Of a DNA stretch of 39,348 nt, positions 6,683-15,048 are shown piece after piece (position 1 is the stretch's first letter; the number at the start of each line of letters is the position of its first letter). This DNA is from Pseudomonas sp. RIT623 (lineage in GTDB: Bacteria; Pseudomonadota; Gammaproteobacteria; Pseudomonadales; Pseudomonadaceae), in assembly GCF_004519305.1 (NCBI RefSeq), contig NZ_SOZA01000045.1, positions 1 through 39,348 of the forward strand. The letters are read 5' to 3'. The notes under the pieces were generated by a model. That model did not search any database and was not told the origin of the DNA. It saw only the letters and a list, made by a program, of their open reading frames with translations. A program made the translations under genes and the position numbers.

Positions 6683-8080
6683 ATGCACATCACCCTGGAT
6701 CGTCAACTTTCCACACCGCTGGTCCAGCAACTGAGCGAACAGTTGCTGGCCTGGATCGAACAGCAGCGTCTGCGCCCTGGCACGCGTTTGCCGTCGATTC
6801 GCGCCCTGGCGCACAGCCAGGCGGTGAGCGCGTCCTGCGTCATCGAGGCCTACGACCGGCTGGTGGCCAGCGGCTGGTTGGAGGCACGGCATGGCGCCGG
6901 CTTCTTTGTCGCCGAACGCAAGGCGGGCGTGCAGCGCGATGCTGGCGAGTCCTGGGGCGAAGCCAGCGACGGTCGCTGGCGGCAGTTCCACGAAGGGCAC
7001 GGTGATGTGCTCAAGCTCGGTTGCGGCTGGTTGCCGGTGGCCTGGCGCGCCGAGGCCGAGCTGGCCCAGGCGATCCGCCAGGTCAGCCGCGGCGCCGCCG
7101 AGGCGCTGTTCGACTATTGCCCGCCCCAGGGCCTGGCCAGCCTGCGCCTGCAATTGCACAAGGGCCTGGCGCGCCTGGACATGTGCGCCGAGCCTGAGCG
7201 CATCGTCACCACCCAGGGCGCCAGCCATGCCCTCGACCTACTGGTACGCACGTTGCTGGTGCCGGGCGACACCGTGCTGGTGGAGCGCCCCGGCTACTAC
7301 AACCTCTACAACCTGTTGCGCCTGCATGGGGTGCGCATGCTCGAAGTGCCGCGTACCACCACCGGCCCGGACCTGGCGGTGCTCGAGCAGTTGCTGGCCG
7401 AGCACCGGCCACGCTGCCTGTTCATCAACAGCCTGTACCAGAACCCGACCGGCACCAGCCTAACCCCGAAAGTTGCCTACCGCCTGCTGGAGCTGGCCCG
7501 TGAGCACGACCTGCGGATCATCGAGGATGACCTGTACGCGGATTTCCAGGAGGGGCCGGCGACGCGCTTGAGTACCCTGGACAGCGAGCAGCGGGTGATC
7601 TACCTGGGCAGCTTGTCCAAGACCCTCAGCAGCTCGCTGCGGGTTGGCTACCTGGTGGCGGATCCGCCGCTGGTCGCTCGCTTGGCGGAGCTGAAGATGA
7701 TCAGTGGCATTGGCACCTCGCGCTTTGCCGAGCAAGTGGTCGGGCAGATGCTCGCCAATGGCAGCTACCGCAAGAGCGTGCAGCGCCTGCGTTTGCGCCT
7801 TGGCCAGCACATGGCCAAGGTGCTTGGCCAACTGGAAGCCAGCGGCTGGGAGGTGTTCTGCGAACCCTTCGGTGGCATGTTCGTCTGGGCGCGGGTGCCC
7901 GGCCGTGATTTCGCCGAACTGGATGCCTTGGCGCTGGAGCACTCGGTCCTGTTGACCCCGGGCAGCGCTTTCGACCCGCAGGGGCGGGCCAGCGAGTGGC
8001 TGCGTATCAATGTCGCGTATGGGCAGGATGTGCGGGCCCAGGCGTTCTTCCAGCATGCAGGGCGACCTGTAGCGCGCTGA
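6683..8080 (+). CDS. MocR-type transcription regulator (GntR wHTH plus aminotransferase-like PLP domain)
   Basis: A 465-residue fusion. Residues 1-75 form a GntR winged helix (RPGTRLPSIRALAHSQAVSA, then CVIEAYDRLVASGWLEARHGAGFFV). The rest is a fold-type I aminotransferase domain with the PLP-binding lysine at K313 in GSLSKTLSSSLRVGY, the YQNPTGTSL segment and the D of IIEDDLYADF. MocR regulators sense PLP or an amino compound and usually control an adjacent divergent gene, here the MFS transporter. The ATG at 6683 lacks a strong ribosome-binding site but fits the family N-terminus (HITLDRQLSTPLVQQL). What signal it senses is unknown. Confidence 0.92.
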   Translation: MHITLDRQLSTPLVQQLSEQLLAWIEQQRLRPGTRLPSIRALAHSQAVSASCVIEAYDRLVASGWLEARHGAGFFVAERKAGVQRDAGESWGEASDGRWRQFHEGHGDVLKLGCGWLPVAWRAEAELAQAIRQVSRGAAEALFDYCPPQGLASLRLQLHKGLARLDMCAEPERIVTTQGASHALDLLVRTLLVPGDTVLVERPGYYNLYNLLRLHGVRMLEVPRTTTGPDLAVLEQLLAEHRPRCLFINSLYQNPTGTSLTPKVAYRLLELAREHDLRIIEDDLYADFQEGPATRLSTLDSEQRVIYLGSLSKTLSSSLRVGYLVADPPLVARLAELKMISGIGTSRFAEQVVGQMLANGSYRKSVQRLRLRLGQHMAKVLGQLEASGWEVFCEPFGGMFVWARVPGRDFAELDALALEHSVLLTPGSAFDPQGRASEWLRINVAYGQDVRAQAFFQHAGRPVAR

Positions 8081-8210
8081 AAGCGACACCTTCATAGCCA
8101 AATGACACCATTGCGCCGTCCCCCTCTTGTGAGGGGCGTGCCGTGGTTGTCACTCTTGGCCCGTTGCGGGCAGGCGATTGTTCGCCGGGCAAAACCCAGG
8201 GGGATTGGCG

Positions 8211-10151
8211 ATGACGGGCTCCAAGCAAGGTGTATTGGCCAACCTGGGCATGGCGCGCAAGCTCGGCCTGGGCTTTGCACTGGTGTTGTTGCTCACCCTG
8301 GTGGTGGCCGGCATCGGCGTGTACGCCCTGGCCAGCGTCGGCCAGCGCTTCGATGACCTGCGGCTGATGGCCCAGTTCAATATCGACCTGCTCAAGCTGC
8401 GCCAGCACGAGCAGGCCTTCGCCCTGCGTTCCGACCCCAAGCAGGCCGAGGCCCTGCGTAGCGGCTTGCAGGCCTTGATCGAGCGGGCCCGCGGCGTGCC
8501 CGCGTTGGCCTCGGCCGAAGCTGAGCTTGGCGGCTATGGCCAGGCCTTCGAGCAGTTCGTCCAGGCGCTGCAGGCCAAGGAGTTGGCCTTGGACATGGCC
8601 AGCTGGTCGGTGTCCAGCGTGGCCAACAACCTCGATGTGCTGCAGGCCGGCCTGGCCGACGATGGCACCTATACCCTCAAGCAGTCCCAGGGCCAGCAGG
8701 GCAGTGAATTCCTCGAGCAGGCCGGGCAGGTGGCGCAGGTTGCGCGGTTGATGTTGCAGGCCATGGATGAAGCGCGGGTGCGCCTGGAGCAGAGCCGCAA
8801 GGGCAGTGAGGCGCTGGCGCAAGGTCGTATCGCCCAGACCGTGGAAGCGGCCAGCCTGGTCGAGCAGCTCAAGGCGGCGGTGGCCGATGCCGGCTACCAG
8901 AGCGTGCTCGGCGAGGTGGCCGGGCATATCGGCAGTTTTTCCGAAAAGCTCGACGAGTACACCGACCTGCTCGGCCAGGAGCAGGGGATCAAGAACCAGT
9001 TGCAGGCCCGGGCTGAACAGGTCACGGCGCGGGTCGACCAGGCCTATGCCACCCAGGAGCAGGCCATGCAGGCTGAGTTGGCGCGCAACGCCCTGGCCAT
9101 TGCCATTGCCGCCGTGCTGGCGCTGCTGGTGGGTGTGCTCGCGGCCTGGCTGATTACCCGTGCCGTGGTTGCGCCGTTGCGGCGGGTGATTAGCCAGGCC
9201 CGGCGCATTGCCGCCGGCGAGCTGGCGATGCAGGCCCAGGCAGCGCGCGGCGACGAAGTCGGCCAATTGCAGCTGGCCATGCAGCAGATGGCCGAGGGTT
9301 TGTCGGGCATCGTCAGTGGCCTGCAACAGGGCATCGAGCAACTGGCGGGCAGCGCCCAGGCGCTGTCGGTGGTGACCGAGCAGACCAACCGCGAGGTCGG
9401 CAGCCAGAAGGACGAAACCGAACAGGTGGCCACTGCCATGCAGCAGATGACCGCCACGGTCCACGATGTCGCGCGTAATGCCGAGCAGGCGGCGCAAGCG
9501 GCCCAGGCCGCCGATGAGCGGGTCGAGGCCGGGCAGCAGGTGGTGCGCCAGGGCATGCGGCGCATCGAGCAACTGGCGGCGGCGGCCGAGACCGCCAGCA
9601 GCGGTATCGACAGCCTCAGCGCCGAGATTCATACCATTGGCGATGTGCTCGAGGTGATCAAGAGCGTGGCCGAACAGACCAACCTGCTGGCGCTCAATGC
9701 GGCCATCGAGGCGGCGCGCGCCGGCGAGCAGGGGCGGGGCTTCGCCGTGGTCGCCGACGAGGTGCGCGCCCTGGCCCGGCGTACCCGCCAATCCACCGAG
9801 CAGATCGAACGCCTGGTCGCCAGCTTGCGTGGCAATGCCCAGGCGTCGGTACAACAGATTCGTGGCAGTACCGAACTGGTGCGCCTGGCGGTGGCGGATG
9901 CGCTGCAGACCGAAAGCGCGCTGGGCGGCATTGCCGCGGCGGTGTCGTTGATCCAGCAGATGAACCAGCAGATCGCCGCGGCGGCCGAGCAGCAAAGCTC
10001 GGTGGCCGAGCAGATCAGCCGCAGCGTCACGCAGATTCGTGGCAGTGCCGATCAGGCGGCGCTGGCGATGGAGGGCAACGCCCGCTCAAGTATCGAGCTG
10101 GCGCAGGTGGGCGTCGACCTCAAGCGCATGGTTGGACATTTCAGGCTGTAA
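8211..10151 (+). CDS. methyl-accepting chemotaxis protein with large helical (HBM-like) sensor domain
   Basis: A 646-residue chemoreceptor. A first membrane helix (about 17-37) is followed by a roughly 250-residue all-helical periplasmic domain, a second helix (about 293-316), a HAMP domain, and a long cytoplasmic coiled coil with the signalling tip EQTNLLALNAAIEAARAGEQ near 485-505. The sensor is twice the length of a four-helix bundle and resembles the helical bimodular type of P. putida McpS/McpQ, which bind Krebs-cycle acids; this ligand class is an inference. There is no C-terminal CheR-binding pentapeptide (ends KRMVGHFRL). Start at ATG 8211 is set by AGGGGGA six bases upstream. It is monocistronic, followed by a REP pair. 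Confidence 0.93.
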   Translation: MTGSKQGVLANLGMARKLGLGFALVLLLTLVVAGIGVYALASVGQRFDDLRLMAQFNIDLLKLRQHEQAFALRSDPKQAEALRSGLQALIERARGVPALASAEAELGGYGQAFEQFVQALQAKELALDMASWSVSSVANNLDVLQAGLADDGTYTLKQSQGQQGSEFLEQAGQVAQVARLMLQAMDEARVRLEQSRKGSEALAQGRIAQTVEAASLVEQLKAAVADAGYQSVLGEVAGHIGSFSEKLDEYTDLLGQEQGIKNQLQARAEQVTARVDQAYATQEQAMQAELARNALAIAIAAVLALLVGVLAAWLITRAVVAPLRRVISQARRIAAGELAMQAQAARGDEVGQLQLAMQQMAEGLSGIVSGLQQGIEQLAGSAQALSVVTEQTNREVGSQKDETEQVATAMQQMTATVHDVARNAEQAAQAAQAADERVEAGQQVVRQGMRRIEQLAAAAETASSGIDSLSAEIHTIGDVLEVIKSVAEQTNLLALNAAIEAARAGEQGRGFAVVADEVRALARRTRQSTEQIERLVASLRGNAQASVQQIRGSTELVRLAVADALQTESALGGIAAAVSLIQQMNQQIAAAAEQQSSVAEQISRSVTQIRGSADQAALAMEGNARSSIELAQVGVDLKRMVGHFRL

Positions 10152-10158
10152 TGGCCCC

Positions 10159-10273
10159 TGTAGGAGCGGCCTTGTGTCGCGAAAGGGCTGCGAAGCGGCC
10201 CCGGCGATCTACGCGGCGCAGCTGAAATCTGGGGCCGCTACGCGCCCCATCGCGACACAAGGCCGCTCCTACA
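10159..10273. repeat. inverted REP pair (class A)
   Basis: Two arms beginning TGTAGGAGCGGCCTTGTGTC and its reverse complement GACACAAGGCCGCTCCTACA face each other around a 28-bp centre. It sits between the convergent MCP and BenE genes and may act as a transcript end. Confidence 0.9.
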
Positions 10274-10283
10274 AGGGCGGGCT

Positions 10284-11474
10284 TCAGCCCTTGCGCGGGC
10301 TGAGGATCAGCAAGGTCAGCACCCCAGCGACGATGCCCCAGAACGCCGAGCCGATCGAGAACAGGGTGAGCCCCGACGCCGTGACCATGAAGGTGATCAG
10401 CGCCGCCTCGCGCTCGCGGGCTTCGCCCATTGCCACGCTCAGGCCGTTCATGATCGAGCCGAACAGCGCCAGCGCGGCGATCGACAGCACCAACTCCTTG
10501 GGCAGGGCGCCGAACAGCGCCGCCAGGGTGGCGCCAAAGGTGCCGGCGATGCCATAGAAGATCCCGCACCACACCGCCGCGGTATAGCGCTTGGCCGGAT
10601 CTTCATGGGCATGCGGCCCGGTGCAGATCGCCGCGCTGATCGCCGCCAGGTTGACCCCGTGCGAACCGAACGGCGCCAGCAGCAGCGAGGCGAAGCCGGT
10701 GGCCGAGATCAGCGGCGAGGCCGGTACCTGGTAGCCATCGGCGCGCAGTACGGCGACCCCTGGCATGTTCTGCGAGGTCATGGCCACCACGAACAGCGGG
10801 ATGCCGATGCTGATGGTCGCCGCCAGCGAGAAGCTCGGCGTGGTCCACACCGGGGTGGCCACCTCGAGCTGGAAACCGCTGAAGTCCAGCAGCCCCAGGG
10901 CGCCGGACAGCGCGGTGCCGACCAGCAGCGCGGCGAGCACGCAGTAGCGCGGCGACAGGCGCTTGACCAGTAGGTAGCAGAAGAACATGCCCAGCACCAG
11001 CAGCGTGCGGTGCTGGGCGGCGACGAAGATCTCGCTGCCGATCTTGAACAGGATGCCGGCCAGCAAGGCCGAGGCCAGCGAAGCGGGAATGCGTCGCACC
11101 AGGCGCTCGAAGCTACCGGTCAGGCCGCAGATCAGCACCAGCACGGCGCAGGTGATGTAGGCGCCGATCGCCTCGCCGTAGCTCACCCCGCCCAGGCTGG
11201 TGATCAGCAGCGCAGCGCCAGGGGTCGACCAGGCCACGGTGATCGGCGTGCGATAGCGCAGCGACAGGCCGATGCTGCACACTGCCATGCCGATCGACAG
11301 GGCCCAGATCCACGAAGAGATCTGCGCGTTGGTCAGGCCCGCGGCCTGGCCGGCCTGGAACATCAGCACCAGCGAGCTGGTATAGCCGGTGAGCATGGCG
11401 ATGAAGCCAGCGACGATCGCCGACGGGGAGCTGTCCGCCAGCGGCCGCAGGCGCGCGGAGGTAGCATCGGTCAT
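10284..11474 (-). CDS. benE: BenE-family benzoate/H+ symporter-like permease
   Basis: A 396-residue permease with about 12 hydrophobic helices, matching the BenE family in length and in segments such as FIAMLTGYTSSLVLMFQAG, AWSTPGAALL and APFGSHGVNLAAISAAICTG. BenE proteins import benzoate by proton symport. No ben or cat catabolic genes are in this window, so the substrate may differ and the gene symbol is only by family. AAGGAA lies six bases before the ATG at 11474. The gene is divergent from the GST at 11621 and ends 11 bp from the REP pair. Confidence 0.9.
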   Translation of the reverse strand: MTDATSARLRPLADSSPSAIVAGFIAMLTGYTSSLVLMFQAGQAAGLTNAQISSWIWALSIGMAVCSIGLSLRYRTPITVAWSTPGAALLITSLGGVSYGEAIGAYITCAVLVLICGLTGSFERLVRRIPASLASALLAGILFKIGSEIFVAAQHRTLLVLGMFFCYLLVKRLSPRYCVLAALLVGTALSGALGLLDFSGFQLEVATPVWTTPSFSLAATISIGIPLFVVAMTSQNMPGVAVLRADGYQVPASPLISATGFASLLLAPFGSHGVNLAAISAAICTGPHAHEDPAKRYTAAVWCGIFYGIAGTFGATLAALFGALPKELVLSIAALALFGSIMNGLSVAMGEAREREAALITFMVTASGLTLFSIGSAFWGIVAGVLTLLILSPRKG

Positions 11475-11620
11475 GGGGCATTCCTTGTTGTGGATGTAAG
11501 CAATTTTTGCAGGCTACCGCGGGCCGGGCTGACCGCTGCCATACAGCAACCATTGCATTTAGCCGTACAGTCGCCAACTATTGGCCATTACTACGCAACT
11601 GCGTGAACAGGGGAGGGGCG

Positions 11621-12223
11621 ATGTACAAGGTCTATGGGGATTACCAATCGGGCAACTGCTACAAGGTCAAGCTGATGCTGAGCCTGCTGGGCCGCCCCTA
11701 TGAATGGCACCCGGTGGATATTCTCAAGGGTGAAACCGAAACCCCTGAGTTCCTGGCCATGAACCCCAACGGCAAGGTGCCGGTGCTCAAGCTCGAGGAC
11801 GGCACCTGCCTGTGGGAGTCCAACGCGATTCTCAACTTCCTCGCCGATGGAAGCGAGTTCCTGCCCAGCGAGCCACGCTTGCGCACCCAGGTGTTGCAGT
11901 GGCAGTTCTTCGAGCAGTACAGCCATGAGCCTTACATCGCCGTGGCGCGCTTCATCCAGTTCTACCTGGGGCTGCCGCAAGACCGGCTGGAGGAGTACCG
12001 CAAGCTGCACAAGGGCGGCTACAAGGCACTCAAGGTGATGAACAGGCAGCTGGAAATGACCCCGTACCTGGTGGGCGAGCAGTACTCGATCGCCGACGTG
12101 GCGTTGTATGCCTACACCCACGTGGCGCAGCAGGGGGGCTTTGACCTGAGCGAATATCCGGCGGTGAGAGCCTGGCTGGCACGGGTGGCCAGCCATCCAC
12201 GGCATGTGCCGATGGTGGATTGA
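11621..12223 (+). CDS. glutathione S-transferase
   Basis: A 200-residue cytosolic GST. The N-terminal thioredoxin-like domain (1-80) holds YGDYQSGNCYKVKLML, where S10 or C13 may activate glutathione, the cis-proline region NGKVPVLKLEDG and the gamma-glutamyl-binding ESNAIL. The helical C-terminal domain includes VGEQYSIADVALYAYTH, the usual N-capping GST motif. GGGAGGGG just upstream sets the ATG at 11621. It is divergent from the BenE gene and convergent with the glutaredoxin-like gene. Substrate unknown; this subgroup often acts on small electrophiles. Confidence 0.92.
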   Translation: MYKVYGDYQSGNCYKVKLMLSLLGRPYEWHPVDILKGETETPEFLAMNPNGKVPVLKLEDGTCLWESNAILNFLADGSEFLPSEPRLRTQVLQWQFFEQYSHEPYIAVARFIQFYLGLPQDRLEEYRKLHKGGYKALKVMNRQLEMTPYLVGEQYSIADVALYAYTHVAQQGGFDLSEYPAVRAWLARVASHPRHVPMVD

Positions 12224-12245
12224 CCGGCCCCTCGATGGCGATCTG

Positions 12246-12617
12246 TCAGACCGCCGCGAAGCGTTTGTCCAGATAGGCAATGATGTCCTTGGACTCGTAC
12301 ATCCAGGTCACCTTGCCTTCTTCCTCGATACGCAAGCACGGCACCTTCACCCGGCCGCCGCCTTCGAGCAGCGCCTGGCGGTGCTGCGCGTCGTTCTTCG
12401 CATCGCGCAATGCCACCGGCACGTTCAGGCGGTGCAGGGCGCGGCGGGTCTTGACGCAGAACGGGCAGGCATGGAACTGGTACAGCGCCAAGCCCTTGGC
12501 CTGCTGTTCCACACTGGCCTGGGCCGCGGCGTCGCGCTTTTTCTTGGCCGGGCGGCTGACCCAGTCACCGAACACGATGAGCTGGCCGAGGCCGACCCGC
12601 AGGGCTTTGACGATCAT
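12246..12617 (-). CDS. glutaredoxin-like protein (GST N-terminal domain)
   Basis: A 123-residue protein: an N-terminal stretch with a hydrophobic segment (VGLGQLIVFGDWV, 8-20) and a Lys-rich linker, then a glutaredoxin/GST-N fold with a CPFC redox motif (C51, C54) in FHACPFCVKTRRAL, the cis-Pro loop KVPCLRI and the glutathione-binding YESKDIIAYL. It probably reduces disulfides with glutathione, perhaps membrane-associated. AGGAGT in front of ATG 12617 sets the start. A terminator for folE lies between it and folE, so it is probably expressed separately from that gene. Confidence 0.85.
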   Translation of the reverse strand: MIVKALRVGLGQLIVFGDWVSRPAKKKRDAAAQASVEQQAKGLALYQFHACPFCVKTRRALHRLNVPVALRDAKNDAQHRQALLEGGGRVKVPCLRIEEEGKVTWMYESKDIIAYLDKRFAAV

Positions 12618-12634
12618 GCTTGACTCCTGAAATG

Positions 12635-12660
12635 AAAAAGCCGGCCACAAGGGGCCGGCT
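12635..12660 (-). terminator. rho-independent terminator of folE
   Basis: Read on the minus strand: AGCCGGCCCC, loop TTG, then GGCCGGCT followed by a TTTTT tract. It lies 15 bp after the folE stop codon and just upstream of the glutaredoxin-like gene. Confidence 0.88.
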
Positions 12661-12675
12661 CGAATCCTGTGCCGA

Positions 12676-13221
12676 TCACTTGATCAGGCTGAGGAACTCG
12701 CTGCGGGTGGCGGCGTTGTCGCGGAACTCGCCGAGCATCACCGAGGTGAGCATGGTCGAGTTCTGTTTTTCGACGCCGCGCATCATCATGCACATGTGCT
12801 TGGCCTCGATCACCACCGCCACGCCAGCTGCACCGGTCACCTGCTGCACGGCCTCGGCGATCTGGCGGCTGAGGTTTTCCTGGATCTGCAGGCGGCGGGC
12901 GAACATGTCGACGATCCGCGCGACCTTCGACAGGCCCAGTACCTTGCCCTTGGGCAGGTAGGCCACATGGGCCTTGCCGATGAACGGCAGCATGTGATGT
13001 TCGCACATCGAATACAGCTCGATATCCCGGACCAGCACCATTTCGCTGTTGTCGGAGGTGAACAACGCGCCGTTGGTCACTTCTTCCAGGGTTTGCTCGT
13101 AACCGCGGCAAAGGTATTTCATGGCCTTCGCGGCCCGCTTGGGCGTGTCGAGCAGGCCCTCGCGGGTGACGTCCTCGCCCAGTTGGCTGAGGATCGCGGT
13201 GTAGTTCTGTTCCAGGGACAT
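12676..13221 (-). CDS. folE: GTP cyclohydrolase I, type IA
   Basis: A 181-residue FolE, which turns GTP into 7,8-dihydroneopterin triphosphate for folate (or other pterins). The zinc ligands are visible: C73 and H76 in MCEHHMLPF and C144 in KHMCMMMRGV. Catalytic-site residues in PKGKVLGLSK and IQENLSRQIAEAV are present. It is slightly shorter than E. coli FolE at the N-terminus. Pseudomonads often carry two FolE copies; this locus corresponds, from memory, to the copy called folE2 in P. aeruginosa. It has its own terminator, and the smr-like gene lies 69 bp upstream on the same strand. Confidence 0.95.
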   Translation of the reverse strand: MSLEQNYTAILSQLGEDVTREGLLDTPKRAAKAMKYLCRGYEQTLEEVTNGALFTSDNSEMVLVRDIELYSMCEHHMLPFIGKAHVAYLPKGKVLGLSKVARIVDMFARRLQIQENLSRQIAEAVQQVTGAAGVAVVIEAKHMCMMMRGVEKQNSTMLTSVMLGEFRDNAATRSEFLSLIK

Positions 13222-13290
13222 GGATCTACCTGTGGAAAATTTCGCAAAGACGAAGGGTACGGCGGCGGCGGCGGCGCTGCAAGCGCGATG

Positions 13291-13851
13291 TCACTCGTCG
13301 CGGCCTTCGAGCATGGTTCGCTTGAGCATCACGTACACCGCGCCGGTGCCGCCGTGGCGGGCCTGGCACGAGGCGAAGCCGAGCACCTGCGGGTGCTGGC
13401 GCAGCCAGGTGTTGACGTGGCTCTTGATCATCGGGCGCTTGCCGTCCAGGCGCGCGGCCTTGCCGTGGGTGACGCGCACGCAGCGCACTTCCAGCTTGGT
13501 CGCTTCGGCGATGAAGGCCCACAGCGTCTCGCGGGCCTTCTCGACGCTCATGCCGTGCAGGTCGAGGCTGCCCTCGAAGGCGATCTGGCCGAGCTTGAGC
13601 TTGCGCAGCTGGGTTTCCTGCACGCCGTCACGCCGCCACATCAGCTCATCCTCGGCGCCGACGTCGATGACGAACTGGTCGGACAGGCCGTCAATCACCA
13701 GCGTCTGGTCGCTGCGGATGGTCGCCGCCTGGCGCAGGCCTGCCAGTTGCTTGCGGTCGGCCTTGGGTTTGCCGACTTCGGCGCGATCGTGCTTGATCGG
13801 CTTGACGCCCTGCACTTGGCTGCGGAAGAGGGAAAAGTCGTCGTCTTGCAT
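13291..13851 (-). CDS. smrA: Smr-domain protein, SmrA (YdaL) type
   Basis: A 186-residue protein. The N-terminal half is charged and linker-like (DDDFSLFRSQVQGVKPIKHD). The C-terminal Smr domain has the LDLHGMSVEKARE motif and the VTHGKAARLDG loop with VNTWLRQHPQVLGF, ending in a GTGAVYVMLKR strand. Smr domains are nicking nucleases related to the MutS2 C-terminus; in recent work several act on RNA. The length fits E. coli YdaL. GGAGG before ATG 13851 fixes the start; the 36-codon longer frame runs into the REP-like repeat and is rejected. Same strand as folE. Confidence 0.88.
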   Translation of the reverse strand: MQDDDFSLFRSQVQGVKPIKHDRAEVGKPKADRKQLAGLRQAATIRSDQTLVIDGLSDQFVIDVGAEDELMWRRDGVQETQLRKLKLGQIAFEGSLDLHGMSVEKARETLWAFIAEATKLEVRCVRVTHGKAARLDGKRPMIKSHVNTWLRQHPQVLGFASCQARHGGTGAVYVMLKRTMLEGRDE

Positions 13852-13924
13852 GGTGCCTCCACGTGGGCGGCGTAGTTTACGCGACTGTGCGTGGGAGTGA
13901 AGCCCTGAGCTGCGCGCGGTTATG

Positions 13925-14030
13925 TGTAGGAGCGGCCTTGCGCCGCGAAAGGGTCGCAACGCGGCCCCGGCGATCTATGCATCGCAGGGGCCGCGTTGCG
14001 ACCCTTTCGCGGCGCAAGGCCGCTCCTACA
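13925..14030. repeat. perfect 44-bp inverted repeat, REP pair (class A)
   Basis: The left arm 13925-13968 and right arm 13987-14030 are exact reverse complements over all 44 bp, around an 18-bp centre. Each arm starts or ends with the TGTAGGAGCGGCC REP head. It lies between smrA and the small membrane protein gene, both on the minus strand. Confidence 0.97.
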
Positions 14031-14048
14031 CGGGGATGTGTGAATCTG

Positions 14049-14369
14049 TCAGTCGTGCTTTTTCATCAGGTGCGGCGACAGGTTCAGTTCGCGGCCACGA
14101 CGCAGGCGGATACGGCTGCGCCGCCACAGGCGCACGCCGAAGTACAGCAGGGCCAGCCCGATGACGGTCAGTGTCGCCGACAAGGGACGGTTGGCGTTGA
14201 GTTCGGCCAGGGCGGCGTAGTTGCCCAGCAAGCCGGCGAAGCCGGCCATGGCCAGCAGGATGCCCAGGGTGGCCAGCAGTACCGAGAGTGCCGCGGCGAT
14301 GCGCGCGCCCCAGTTGCTCGGCTCGCGCTGGCGCAGGCGCTTGGCATCGAAACTGCCTTTGAGCTTCAT
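14049..14369 (-). CDS. small membrane protein, two helices, unknown function
   Basis: A 106-residue protein with a basic N-terminus (MKLKGSFDAKRLRQRE), two hydrophobic helices (about 22-48 and 62-80) and a very basic C-terminal tail (RLWRRSRIRLRRGRELN), so both ends are probably cytoplasmic. GAGGAAT stands just before ATG 14369. It sits between smrA and the isochorismatase-fold gene on the same strand. I do not recognise a named domain. Confidence 0.7.
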   Translation of the reverse strand: MKLKGSFDAKRLRQREPSNWGARIAAALSVLLATLGILLAMAGFAGLLGNYAALAELNANRPLSATLTVIGLALLYFGVRLWRRSRIRLRRGRELNLSPHLMKKHD

Positions 14370-14431
14370 TCGAATTCCTCGGGATCGGGTAGTGCTGATC
14401 CGGATTTCGACCTGCGGGTCACCTTGGGGTT

Positions 14432-14450
14432 CCGCCCGTCCGCCGGGCGG
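14432..14450 (-). terminator. candidate hairpin after isochorismatase-fold gene
   Basis: CCGCCCG, 5-nt loop, CGGGCGG, 8 bp beyond the stop codon of the minus-strand gene; no T tract. Confidence 0.4.
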
Positions 14451-14457
14451 TCGTGGT

Positions 14458-15048
14458 TCAGACCAGGCTGGCGGTGGGGGCGACGCAGGCGAAGTTGTCG
14501 GCCATCACGGCCATTTCGCACTGGTGGATCTGCGCGGCGGGGATCACGCTGTCCTTGAACGCCAGGTCACGGGTCGCCGAGGCATCCTCGACCAGGGTGC
14601 AGCGATAACCATAGTCCTTGGCGCGGCGCACGGTGGTGCTGACGCTGGAGTGGCTCATGAAGCCGCAGACGATCAGGTCCAACGGGCCGAAGGCCTGCAG
14701 CGTCTCGTGCAGCTTGGTGTTCTTGAAAGCATTGGGCATGCGCTTTTCGATGACGGTTTCGCCTTCGCGTGGCTCCAGGCCCGGGATGAACTCACCCGCC
14801 GGGCCCTGCGGGTCGAAGCGACCGCCGACGGTGCCGAGGTGGCGGACATGGATGATCGGGCGGCCAGCCTTGCGGGCGGCGTCGAGCAACCTGGCAATGT
14901 TCGCCACGGCCTCGTCCATGCCCGACAGCGCCAGCGGACCGCTCAGGTACTCCTTCTGCGCATCGATGACGATCAGGCTGGCTTGGCTCAGCTTGGCCGG
15001 CGGGTAGTCGCGGCCAGTGAGGCGGAACATCGTGGTTGGAACGGACAT
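14458..15048 (-). CDS. isochorismatase-fold (cysteine hydrolase family) protein lacking the catalytic Cys
   Basis: A 196-residue protein of the isochorismatase-like hydrolase fold. The catalytic Asp (D29 in LIVIDAQKEY) and Lys (K102 in EKRMPNAF) are present. At the position of the nucleophilic Cys of nicotinamidase-like members (GFMTHxCV pattern) the sequence reads GFMSHSSV, so S135 replaces Cys. True isochorismatases such as PhzD also lack this Cys, so the protein may be an isochorismatase-like hydrolase, a Ser variant or a non-enzyme. AAGGAG six bases before ATG 15048 sets the start; a TTG at 15051 is rejected. It is divergent from prmB. Confidence 0.85.
   Translation of the reverse strand: MSVPTTMFRLTGRDYPPAKLSQASLIVIDAQKEYLSGPLALSGMDEAVANIARLLDAARKAGRPIIHVRHLGTVGGRFDPQGPAGEFIPGLEPREGETVIEKRMPNAFKNTKLHETLQAFGPLDLIVCGFMSHSSVSTTVRRAKDYGYRCTLVEDASATRDLAFKDSVIPAAQIHQCEMAVMADNFACVAPTASLV

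Noticed and set aside
8007..9995. 662-codon open frame on the minus strand
   Set aside because: Antisense of the MCP gene; low-complexity His/Gln/Leu/Gly composition and no ribosome-binding site.
12796..13875. 359-codon plus-strand frame over folE and smrA
   Set aside because: Both overlapped minus-strand genes have clear motifs, and the plus-strand peptide has none.
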